64,000 nt of DNA, taken from contig JAQGDQ010000002.1 of NCBI GenBank assembly GCA_030141605.1, forward strand, positions 2,829,001 through 2,893,000, read 5' to 3'. Below are positions 51,901-62,090 of the stretch, in pieces. Position 1 is the first letter of the stretch. Each line of letters opens with the position of its first letter. Origin of the DNA: Tubiluchus corallicola (Eukaryota > Priapulida > Priapulimorpha > Priapulimorphida > Tubiluchidae). The translations under genes were made by a program, and so were the position numbers. The notes below the pieces were generated by a model that was not told where the DNA came from, ran no database searches, and saw nothing but the letters and a program-made list of their open reading frames with translations.

Positions 51901-54900
51901 AATTTTGTGTCAGTCTTTTATCACTAAACTAAATAATATAAACACTGACAACTCAGAAAAATCTTTCCATTCGAGTATGTTCAGAACAGATTCTCAAAAT
52001 GGGTTTTAGGTGTCCGGGGAAGTAATTCCAATATAGCATGTAAAGCTGAATTAGACATATACCCACTGCTAATTAAAGCATCAACAATTCTTCACAAATA
52101 TCTATTAATAACATAAAAAAAGCCAAGAAATACACTATTTAAGAATGTGTATAGTTACCACTCTCATGAAGAAGTGAAACAACTTTATACAAAATAGACA
52201 AATTTTCCAGGATTTCAAGCATATGGTGTAGATGAAATTGATAAAATGCGTCTGAATCGCAAATTAATTTAATTCAGTAATAAACTCAAATCAAGGTACA
52301 GAAAATTTTTTTTACATAGCTACATAATGATGCTAGACAAAATGGTGGCAAAATTGGTGGCTAAGATTTTATAGACATGTAAAAATCAATTATGAATTAG
52401 AAGATTATTTAAAAATTATTTCTAATAAGAAACAGAGACAAAAGGTTACAATATTACATATCAGCGACCTTGACCTGGAAATAGAACCGGTAGATATAAA
52501 AATAAAAAAGAGGATAAAAGGCTTTGCCAATACTGTCACAACAATAGCTCAAAATTAGTATAAAACGAATTACATTATCTTTTTGCCTCTCCTTTGTATG
52601 AAGATATTAGACAAAAATATGAGCACATAATATATAATCTATCTTTACAAAAAGGTAATGTATGCTCAGTAATGTGGCTTTTTCTAAATACAAACCCAGA
52701 AGACCTTATTCACTTTGGAAACTGCTTGAACGAATGTGATGAAAAAGGCAGTTATATCTTGGTGGTAATCTGTGAGTGCTGGATAAACCTTGTGCTGTGA
52801 TTGTGTAATTTAACCTCGTTTTTGGTTATTTTAATTACTTAGGTTTGTGTTTTTACTAGTTCTTTGTAATTGTAGCATAAAATATTATTTCATAAGAACA
52901 GATAATTTCTTATTAGATTTAAGTACGCTATTTAAGTAAGTTGTACAAACTCATGTTTTTGCAATGTTGCGTAATTGTATTTTTATATTTTGTATTTCTT
53001 ATACTTTGTTTCTTTTGTAATTGTAATTTTTTCCAAGATACACTATTGTATTTGAGAAATAAAATTGAATTGAATTGACTTGTTGAAACGCCACAACATT
53101 TTACAAGAAAATGAATGAGAAATGAAAATGCTCGCCTAAACTTTTGATTAATAACTATATTTTCACGTATGTATGATGAAACTTGGTATACGGGTTAATG
53201 CGCTAAACGTGTGTCCAACAATAATATTATTGCGTTATTGTTATACGTGATTTATTTGCTGTCAGTTTTTCAGCTTGCCATTTAATGGTGTTGCACTTCT
53301 GTTAGCACTTGGGTAGAAATGTAAGTGCCAGTGTGAAGCAAACATAACAAATTTTACTAAATGCTTGGTTGGCTGCAGAAAGAATAACGGAAATAACTAA
53401 CACCAAATTTGGATAGTAAGTGGATGAATGACCATCAGCAAAAGTGCTTCTGTATAGTTTCGTTAGCCATACACACTGTCTTTGTTATTTGTCTTATCAA
53501 CATAGGATGTATATGTATGTATATAAACATACTCTTTTGGTTAATGCAGCTCTACCTGTGTGATATCTCATTTTAGACAGTTATCATTGTAATTGCGATA
53601 TCTTATGGTCCTCTAGCTCTGGACAGCATAGTAGGCAGGCCAAGCTGTTGCTCAGATATTTTATTACCCATGTGTTTATGTCTACCGATATTTAAAATAC
53701 AATGTTAAAGTAATTTTCGGTGTAGTAGGAATTTGAAAAATATAGGTTTCCTTAAGTGGTTCTTTTATTGTCTTTACAGGGAATAAATTGGACTGCTTTG
53801 GTTTGGCTCTAGCAGTGGTTGCTGCCTGTCAACTCCTTGGACTAGAAGATGTACATCTGGCCCTCTCTGAGGACCACGCGTGGGTTGTGTTTGGAGAAAA
53901 TGGCGAACAGACTGCTGAGGTTACATGGCATGGTAAGTTACTATTGAGAAGATGTAAAGAAAGATAGCTATTTGTCCCAAAACGACATTGACAATTCTTT
54001 TTATTAATATCAGTAGTAGTAGTGGAATTTGTTTCTAAACAACACTCAATGATTAGTGTGTCCCTAGCCAATGGATATTAGTCAAGCTGATAAAAATTGA
54101 GTAAGCCCATAGATAATTTCTAGGAACAACTTGTCATGCACTTACACCTGGTGCACTAGCACCATTTGACTCTGCAGAGGAGCTTATTTGTCTTCAGTCT
54201 AAGACAAATCACATGAAATGTTTATTTGAAAGTTATTTTGAGTATATGATCTTCGGCTTTTGTTAACAGAAGCATAAAAAATTAATAGGCATATGAAATG
54301 CACACTCATCAAATGACTTTGTCAATAAAAATATTTATCTTTCTTTTCTTAGGGAAGGAGAATGAGGATAAGCGAGGGCAACCAATCACAGTCGATTCCG
54401 CACACAAAAGCTGGTTGTATGTCAACAATCATCCGGTTATATGTAATCGCTACATGGAAGTGGCAGCACTTGTATCAGCAATTAATCCTCACATAAACTC
54501 TACGACAGACAGCTATGAACTGGGCTGCTTGCAACAGGTATTCAGGGAAGATGTTATCAATAAATTAAAGATGCCGAAGTCTTAGTTTTAAAACATTTAA
54601 ATAAACTATGTGGTATGCTTATTTATTCAGCATTCTCATTTAGGTCGTAATGATCAATTCACTTCGTGTTTAATTCCTTGAACATGTGTATGCCATCTGG
54701 GTGTTCCACAAGTACATATATATTCACAGTCAGATTTACAGTCAATAAACAACAACATCAGTTTATTTATAAATTGATAAAAAAACAATACAATTGAAAA
54801 TTGTTCTACAATCTTTAAACATTTTAAGTTTTGAAGTTTGAAGTTGATGAAGTTTTTATTATTCAGTACAACATAGACGTGTAATACATGGTAACGTCAA

Positions 54901-57862
54901 AATTGTTACACAACACTGTAATAAATTATTATGTTTCATACACTATCGTTATTATAAAAGATTAATTGTACTGCAGTGGGCTAGAGAAGCAAAGGCTTGT
55001 ATAAGCCCACATTCATGTGAACCAGATAAAAAAGGAATGGATGAGTGAACAAAAATAAGAATAGGGAGAGAGAAAGGTTAGATCACACAGGACAGGAAGA
55101 ATGATGAGTTAGTGGAAATAGTAGGAAGAAAGACAGTAGATTGTGTGATATTTAAATCAGCCCTAAAGATTATCAATGATGTCTTATTTAGTATAATCTG
55201 TACCAGGATTATGGTATGAAATTAGCTTTATGGTAATATGTAATTAACATGAGTGGTAAGTGAACTTACTAAAAATAAGTTACCTGCTTTATATCTAGAG
55301 TTGCTCGTACAGCATCGAATTTCTATGTATCAAGTGTGAGCAAAAAACATGCCGAAGTTTTGGTTATGATATTATAAGAAGAAAATTACAGAATTTCTCA
55401 AAAATTATCATACTGATACTGCATCAACACCAAAAAAATTTATGTGATTTCCTTAGATTTTTCCAAAACTACAGAAATCTTAAATCAATAATTGAAAAAA
55501 TAAATGCCAGGAAAAATTGAATGTCACAATTGTTGAAATTTACATCAAGTGCTTTATGTATCTGTTGTGCATTGATGTATGACATATGACATATGACATG
55601 ATGTATGATGTATCTTTATGTGCATTGATAATGTATGACATTATCAATGCACACTAAACGAAGATATGTCTTTCGATAGCTTATACAGCTTCTCGCTTCT
55701 TTAAGGGTTATTTGGTCAGTATACTAAAAAATTTTTGACTTTAGTTCATCTGCATCAAATTGCATTTGTACACTTTCTTTAAAACTGTCGTCCAGAAGAT
55801 TAAATCTTACTTTTCTTGATAACAAATCTTTGTGATTGTATTATTTTCTATGATGAAGACTGTTGTAAACTATCAATGGATTTTTTTGTTGTTGTCTTGC
55901 TGCCTTGCTGTTGTTTGATGTTTTTCAATTTATGATTAGCTGACATTGCTCCGGCATCTAATTTTTAACATTAAAAATGTCTAACCTTTTCGATTTTGCT
56001 GCCATATTATTTATCATATAAAAAATATGATGTCATATTTACAACTTGTGACTTATGTAGTCTGTAATTTCAGGAGTTATTGTGGATGCTGTATGATCTC
56101 GGTCATTTGAGTAGATATCCCATGGCACTTGGCAATTTGGGCGACCTTGAAGAAATTCAACCAACTTCTGCTCGACCATCTGCAGTAACCCTGTTCAATG
56201 AGGCAATTGAAGCAAACAAGTTATATTATGGCAATCTCCATGTGTATCCATATACATACCTGGCTGGATATTATTACAGGTGAGTTGTAAAAACTCGAAA
56301 AGCTTATTTTGAGCCATATACATACCTGGCTGGATATTATTACAGGTGAGTTGTAGAAACTCGAAAAGCTTATTTTGAGTTACATGGTCTCCAGATTTTT
56401 TTCTTCTATTTCTGTGGAATCTATCTCCTTTTCACAGCATTATCAAAAACCCAACAACAGTAAAATGTTTTGCAGTTATCCAGAATCCAACAAATTTCTT
56501 ATAACTATAGGGTACTTCATAGTAATTTTGCACTAGATTGTAGTCATGCTTATTAAGGTTACTTTCTTACTGACTGTTCCACTTTTCCTTTTTGTGATGC
56601 CCTCTGTCTAATATTTCCTATTCGTCACTCAAGCATTGTCTTTTTTTCAGAAATCAACAATACAAGGATGCATTAAGAGTTTGGGCAGAAGCAGCTAATG
56701 TAATTAGAAAGTATGTAACCTACCCAATAATTGCCTTTGCTGTAATATTGTTATACATTAGGCCAACTGGTATTATTTACTTAATAATTTTATTATTTAT
56801 TACTGTATATCCTGTGGTTTATTTGATTTTCTAGTAATTTGCCGTAAGTTATATTTTGTGTTCCAAAACTTACTGATTATTCAATATATCCTATGGAGTT
56901 TACTATTGTTTTCTAGCTACAACTACACAAAAAGTGATGAAGAAATCTACAAAGAATTCTTGGAGATTGGAAATGAATTCATTCCAAATGTAATCAAAAT
57001 GGCTACCATGGGATCTGCCATGACAACGTTAGTTGAGCCTAAGCAAAGCGATTCACTTAGACATGCCGAGGCTTGGACACTTTCATGTGTGTCGCTTTTA
57101 CAGGACCCAGAGTGTTTTGCATATTTGTTGCAGTTTTATGATGGTATATGTGAATGGGAACAAGGCAGTGCCACACCAGTTTTACATATCGGCTGGGCAC
57201 AGAATTTGGCTTTTTGTTTGAGCAAGTTTGATGCAAGTGTGCGTAGTTCGTTGAACATTGAAGTGTCCAAGAATGGTGATGAGGAGGATGATAAAACACC
57301 TGAGTTAATAACCAAAGAACAATCAGAACAGAAATTTTTTAGTCCTAAAGTCAGCGAGGATAGCTTCATTACTACTTTGGAGTCAAAATTTGGCTATGAA
57401 AGTAACAACGATGTAAATCCTAACATTGCGGCACTGACTGCTGCATGCAGCGAGTCGATCCTCAATCCAGACTACTTACTTGGCACAAGTGATGATGCCC
57501 TTTTTGCCGATTCGGCCGACTTCTACGATATCTTGAGCAACAGATCAAATGGGACACCATTCTTGGGACTTACAGTGGATTCGATGATGGCTGCGAGCAG
57601 TCCCACCTGTTCGACTCACAGCAGCAGCGAGGTTTCGTCTACTGTTTCACTTGTTTCATCGCAACCAAAAGTGAGACTTCAGAGCCACAAGATGTGCGGA
57701 CTAAAGGAACTGCTGATGGCTGAAGGCAAGTTAAATACTAGCGCTATCAAATTGCAACTCACAGCACAGTCAGAAGTCGAAGTATCACACAGGAGAAAAC
57801 CTGGCCATGAATTCGACTACACTTCATTTGGCGGCACACGTAAGCGCCCACGATGGCACTAG
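44767..57862 (+). CDS. MEN1: Menin, 6 exons
   Basis: Menin is a nuclear scaffold that tethers MLL/KMT2 methyltransferase complexes, LEDGF and JunD. Exons: 44767-45178, 53780-53932, 54353-54537, 56074-56279, 56651-56710, 56917-57862; 1962 nt, 653 residues (human 610-615). Phases 1, 1, 0, 2, 2 agree. Seen: [19 protein letters not shown] and [11 protein letters not shown] (exon 1), [18 protein letters not shown] and [11 protein letters not shown] (exon 2-3, the transglutaminase-like core), [16 protein letters not shown] and [11 protein letters not shown] (exon 4, part of the MLL/JunD pocket region), [28 protein letters not shown] and [10 protein letters not shown] (exon 6), a long Ser/Asp-rich loop, then GLKELL and [13 protein letters not shown] and a basic end (RKRPRW) like the nuclear localisation signal. 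ATG 44767 was chosen as the first in frame; a second lies at 44776. Confidence 0.97.
45929..45983. repeat. (AT)n microsatellite
   Basis: About 55 bases of TA repeats with one TATG break near the left end. Tyr-Ile reading frames across it are artefacts. Confidence 0.9.
46515..47000 (+). mobile_element. Degraded non-LTR reverse transcriptase fragment
   Basis: [13 protein letters not shown] is encoded at about 46515-46556, the NYRPIS motif of RT block 2. [19 protein letters not shown] is encoded at about 46898-46954, the GS(I/V)LGPxLF motif. The sequence between is shorter than in an intact RT and broken. The end is copied in inverted orientation (see 46946-47114). Sits in menin intron 1. Confidence 0.65.
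46946..47114. repeat. Inverted repeat, 55-base arms
   Basis: Left arm 46946-47000 and right arm 47060-47114 pair at 51 of 55 positions; the four differences are all transitions. The spacer is 59 bases. The left arm is the end of the RT fragment, so part of it was copied in reverse. The RNA could form a long hairpin in the menin pre-mRNA. Confidence 0.75.
48906..48980 (+). pseudogene. tRNA-like sequence (tRNA pseudogene or SINE head)
   Basis: 75 bases with a perfect 7-bp acceptor stem (GGAATGC with GCATTCC, extendable to 9 bp), discriminator A, an A box (TGGCCTAGTGG) and a B box (GGTTCAAATCC). The D stem forms with wobble pairs. The anticodon arm pairs poorly and lacks the usual T33, and the T stem has two mismatches, so a working tRNA is unlikely. 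No intact tail shows a SINE body. Menin intron 1. Confidence 0.5.
50005..50075 (+). repeat. Short dispersed repeat with hairpin, copy 1
   Basis: About 71 bases closely alike to 54125-54196 and in the same orientation. Shared words: AACAACTTGTCA, CTGGTGCACT, GCACCA, CTGCAGAGGAG and TTATTTGTCTTCA. A 6-bp stem (TGGTGC/GCACCA) with a 4-base loop is kept in both. Menin intron 1. Class unknown. Confidence 0.65.
50360..53080 (+). mobile_element. 5'-truncated, decayed LINE with reverse transcriptase
   Basis: Same strand as menin, in its first intron. Pre-RT helix ([25 protein letters not shown]) at 50470-50680. RT at 50702-51820: [50 protein letters not shown] and the catalytic YADDLVIFS. Two frame breaks fall at about 51200 and 51225, between the finger and palm parts. 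Further down [11 protein letters not shown] (about 51880) and a Cys/His-poor tail to 52800. The 3' end has AATAAA and a TTGAA-type repeat tail at about 53058-53080, typical of self-priming LINEs. The endonuclease domain is not visible; the left end could lie somewhat upstream (50.2 kb). Confidence 0.85.
54125..54209 (+). repeat. Short dispersed repeat with hairpins, copy 2
   Basis: Partner of 50005-50075, in menin intron 2. It keeps the TGGTGC/GCACCA hairpin and adds a second 9-bp hairpin, ATTTGTCTT (54186-54194) with AAGACAAAT (54201-54209), which copy 1 lacks. Confidence 0.65.
55619..55653. repeat. Perfect 15-bp hairpin
   Basis: Arms 55619-55633 and 55639-55653 are exact complements with a 5-base loop. 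It follows a run of ATGACAT-type short repeats (55575-55600). Menin intron 3. Confidence 0.8.
56248..56379 (+). repeat. 66-bp tandem duplication across a menin exon end
   Basis: Copies 56248-56313 and 56314-56379 differ at one base. Each holds the last 32 bases of menin exon 4, the donor GTGAG and the intron start. The first donor (56280) gives the correct frame. Using the second would bring TGA in right after the last full codon. Confidence 0.95.
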
Positions 57863-60044
57863 TCAATGGTAAGAATCTTGAAAATTTTACAACTTTCAAA
57901 TATTTCCAAAGATGTGTGTTTTCACTGATCGTTTATTTGTAGCTGTTGTAAGTGTTGTGGAACACTTAACGAAGTGTTCTAAGAAATGTTAATTTAATCA
58001 TATTGCGCATTTTGTGCACTTTGTAAATACATGTACTCTAACTTAAATTACGACAAAAATGTGTAAATTTAGCTTGTGTAGGTTATAGTAGCCATTTAAA
58101 TTCTGTATAATTTTTTGTATATAGTATGTTTAAACTTTGTAACCGATATACACTTATTAAGCATTTTTAGTCATTGGGGTGAGCTGCTTAAGACCTCAGA
58201 TCATAATTTTCTTGCCATGTGTTTTCTCTTGATGATGACTATATGTTATTATTTATAATTATTATGTTGTAATAACCAATGTATCATATGATAGCTAGTA
58301 TGTCATTATAATTAGTGAAACACTATTGACTTGTGCGTAAAGCACAAAGAAATTGACCAAATATTTTGCCCGTTTTAAAATTTTGCAAAATTGGACTGTG
58401 ATAATCACTGCAAACTGTAAATTATCTTGTAAATACGGCCTAAAATGTTAAAGCGTTTATTGGAAATTGGTAGTATATTAAAAATATTGCTACAAACTAT
58501 ACATTGTTTGCTTAGTAGCAGAGTCCTCTAGTTTCTATAGATTATAGATTAGTGTTGTTTTAATATAGACTTTTACCTCATGTTGTGTTATAAGATTATC
58601 TGAGAAATGTTCAGCTGGTAAGTAAAAATTGTCATAGAAGGCTTGAAATGATGTGTATTTTATGCAACATTAAGCTGCTAAAATTACATAGTTTACAATT
58701 GGCATGCTCTAGATTTCTATTTCAATTGGTGTGATCGGTTATTATTGGTTGTTATGTTAGCTTTATACTATACTGGTCTGTGTTTGGCATGATCATTTGA
58801 CAAATAAAATTAAATTTAAAAAATTAGTGCAGTCAAATTAAATATAAAAAATTAGTGCAGTTGTAAATGATATACTATGCTAGTTGTGGGACTGGTTTAA
58901 CGTGAATATGAAGTCGAACACAAATATTGTTCATATTGTAGTTGGCATGCTTGTTATAGGCTACTTGAGAAACTCCACCGTGTACTTAAGCACGTGCTCA
59001 AAATTGCAAAAATTAAACATGTTGTATTATCAAGAAAATGAAATTTTAAAAAAATGGCATGTTATTAGAGCTAGTACCAAGTCAGTTTTGCTTCTGCTGA
59101 AAACACTGATTATCAAGATGGGCTTGATAGTGCTTGATCTAATAGTTAGAAATTAGAAAGCCTTGCTATGAGCTATGTTGTGTGTGACGTGATAATTGAA
59201 AATTTTTTTACAGCGCACCGACTGTCAGTATGTTGAATTTAAATAATTATCTTTTATTATTACTTTGCCTAGTTATACTACCTAGCAAATTGCCATACCT
59301 TTGCCAACATGTGCTATGCTGCCTAACTTGTACATTCTTTCAGTTTATTTGATACTTTGTCTATATACATATTACAATATATTTTGAAGGTTTAGATATC
59401 CCTATGTAAGTATATGTAGAGTTCTGGAAATTTGGTTCTGTTAATTTTGAATAGTAACCTTTTAGGTCTGCCTCTGTGTCTCTTTTATGCCTCTGGTAGT
59501 AAAAACTTTTGACTGTATGCATTATCTAATGAACCCTTATTTTAAACTTAACAGAAATAATTTGTGGCACTCTGCCATATTGGCTGTTTGAAAAATAATT
59601 AATTCATTATATAATCGCTGCGATATTTAGCTGAGTAAATTCTGCTCCTAACGAGCTCCCAAATTACATGTTAGCACTGCAAGCTATCACGTTACAAAAT
59701 AAAATAACATTTAACATTAAAAGAAACAGGCTTACTCTAAATAATGTACTGTGCAGGCTGGCTCATCTTTATTGTAGCATCCTTCCTCTGCATGTCCTTT
59801 GCCGGATGTTACTCCACACCAATAACTTCCCACACTAAATGTAAACAGCCATGTTGCAGTCCTCTAAATTCATCACCAGTAACGCAAGATGGCTGTGTTC
59901 CAGGACTAACTCCCTCGTTATATTTCTTCATTAACAACGAAGATGGGTACCACTACACCATGGCCCATCCAGATCGTATCAGTTCTTCATAGGCCACACT
60001 ACCATATCATGTCCAGAACTCGGGTCATAATAACAAGTCAGCTG
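57863..60044. other. Menin 3' flank, no gene seen
   Basis: AT-rich 3' UTR and flank. The AATAAA at 58803-58808 is a candidate poly(A) signal, which would give a 3' UTR of about 0.95 kb. A duplicated AAAAATTAGTGCAGT word lies at 58818-58860. A Cys-rich open stretch at 59744-59992 resembles no family I know. Confidence 0.45.
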
Positions 60045-60280
60045 TTTTAGGAGAGAACTTTGCCAGCATGAGGTATAAATGAGAAGTGACACATATTTAT
60101 AACACCGGAGTATGCGCATCGAGCTTCTAATGCCACTTATTTACCAACATCTTTTGTTCAAGTTCTAATGTCTGTCAATTACTTACTCGTGACAGAGTGT
60201 GGCAAAAGAAGATAAACAAGTTAAACACGCATGCAATATCAAGAGTATAAATCATAATTACACTAATATAGTAACAGCCA
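60045..60280 (-). repeat. Probable 3' LTR of the Ty3/gypsy remnant
   Basis: Shares with 61890-62090, in the same order, the words GGAGTATGCG/GGAGCATACG, TCTAATGCCAC/TTTAATGTCAC, TTTACCA, TCTTTTGTT, AATTACTT, TGTGGCAAAA/TGTAGCAAAA, TAAACAAGTTAAA and GCAAT. Divergence is high, so the insertion is old. Exact ends are uncertain by tens of bases. Confidence 0.6.
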
Positions 60281-60589
60281 TTAGTACACTACATTATCAT
60301 TAATCCAAATTCACAACTCCCCCATATTATAAATGAAAACTTGCATCAAATGAAAAGTATCATAAACCAGCTACACAAGCCGACACATAAAGACTTAAGA
60401 ACATCACATCTTACCTGCTCTCAACGAAATCCATGAAAGCAAAGACATCTACATCATCAAAACGCATCAGCTACATTACATTGTATACATAATGCCAATC
60501 TCACACTATGAAATAAGTCTACTAAATCACAAAAATACAAAATCACTAATATCAATAATGTGTCTAAATCAATTTTCTATATACAACTA

Positions 60590-61770
60590 CTGTTTACGAG
60601 ATTTTGATCTAATATAGTCTCTCTTTAGACCCTGGATAAAATATTTGTCTTTGTCTTTAATGTGCTCAATTTTCAGATCATACTCTTGGAAAGGCAAACT
60701 CCAATTTAGCAGCTTATTTTATTTTTAAGTAGCTCGTACTGTGGTTTGTACTGGTGATACTTCCCCTTGACCTACAGCAAGACTTTAGCAGACTTAAAAT
60801 GTGGCTTAGCGTTTCCAAAATTACATTTTACTAGGCTTATGATAAGGTCTTTTGAACATAAACTCCACTAAAGTCCGCAAGTGTTGCTCCCAAGTTTCTC
60901 TACAAGCAACAAGATCAGTGCAGGCAGCAACATCTTATAGTTCTAGATCATCCATGCATTGACTTATTAGTCTTACCAATGTGACAGATGCATGTTTCAT
61001 GTCATAAAGCACAACTGTATACTTATAGAAACCGTTGGGTTTAACAAAAGTAGAAATTTTCCTCACCCCTTCAATAAGTGGCATGTTCAATATCCTTGCC
61101 CCTTCTGTAAGGGGCTGCTTCAATATCTCCTTTACAAGTCACGCTGCTTTATCACGAATTTAACCTTTCCAATTTTGTCAATTCAGTCTTCAATACAGGG
61201 AATTGGGTCACATCAGTTTTAGTGACCATGTTCACCTTTTTAAAATCTAAAGGCTGAAAGACATGGCGAACTATTGTTGTCTTACATGTATTGAATTTCA
61301 GCTTTCATAAGTTTAGCCTTTGCAGGATTAATTCTGTATGAGTGCTACTTAATAGTTGTGGTATCGCCATCATCAAAATTACGATATATAGCATCAGTAC
61401 AATGGACACATTACAGAACGATTACAAATACTTTACTAAAAAGGCTTTTAAATCTTGAATATCAAAACCATCTAGGTGTAATTTTCCATCAGAATATTCC
61501 AGTATCTCAGAGTTACTTAACTTTGGAATATAATTAGGTTCACCAATAACATGATCTTGGTCTACATAATCTGCAATGATATTACAAACAGTACGGTGAC
61601 TCACAAAGCTGCATAATACAATTTCAACATATTAACATGACAAAGCTGCATTTCTTTACGTCAGTCAGGGACTTGGATGACATAATTTAAATCCCCAATT
61701 TTCTTAACCACTTCCTAATTAAGGGCCACTTAGCCTGTAGTGAGCTGCCTCATACAGGGAACAATGCCAG
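60590..61770 (-). mobile_element. Ty3/gypsy-type pol remnant
   Basis: Minus-strand fragments in several frames: an integrase-tail-like piece at about 61770-61620 (LSGP, NWGFKLCHPSP, broken by stops); a linker with SEILEYSDGKLHLDGF (61604-61422); RT core KISTFVKPNGFYKYTVV with DMKHASVTLVRLISQ (61120-60935); RETWEQHLRTL and GQGEVSPVQTTVR (about 60900-60750); and the RNase H end LLNWSLPFQEYDLKIEH (about 60710-60650). Several internal deletions and stops; the RT catalytic YxDD motif is not seen. Direct repeats at 60045-60280 and 61890-62090 look like its LTRs. Confidence 0.75.
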
Positions 61771-61889
61771 AGTCTTATCTCTAGTGTTTACCCATGCTTT
61801 CTTGTCAGGGCTTCATTTTCTGTTATGTCAAGTTCAAATTTTCTTTGGCTATTTGACAGGCTTTATAGCACTTCTTACTCAATAATTGG

Positions 61890-62090
61890 TTAAGGGAATT
61901 TCGTGTAAAACTTGGAGCATACGGGCAGAACTTTTAATGTCACTGTTTACCAGCAGTTAATTGACGTCTTTTGTTTAATCTCTATTCATTAATAATTACT
62001 TGTGATTGACTGTAGCAAAAAACGTAAACAAGTTAAAAATGCAAGCAATGCCAACTAATTATTATGGATAATTATTGCTAATAAACGATA
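61890..62090 (-). repeat. Probable 5' LTR of the Ty3/gypsy remnant
   Basis: Direct repeat partner of 60045-60280, flanking the pol pieces on their upstream side. Best conserved part is about 61970-62050. Ends uncertain. Confidence 0.6.

Larger units (their letters stand above)
45179..53779. other. MEN1: Menin intron 1, repeat-rich
   Basis: 8.6 kb with no menin coding sequence. Holds the AT tract, RT fragment, inverted repeat, tRNA-like sequence, hairpin repeat and LINE listed separately. Between 47.93 and 48.13 kb there is a GC-richer patch with CACGTG, TGACGTCA (48099-48106) and four GTGACC words. Confidence 0.7.

Noticed and set aside
58884-59156. 90-codon open frame after menin
   Set aside because: Low-complexity AT-rich composition, no homology; probably 3' flank.
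59744-59992. Cys-rich open frame with a signal-peptide-like start
   Set aside because: No recognised family, no poly(A) signal or introns that fit, and it adjoins a transposon remnant; not enough to call a gene.
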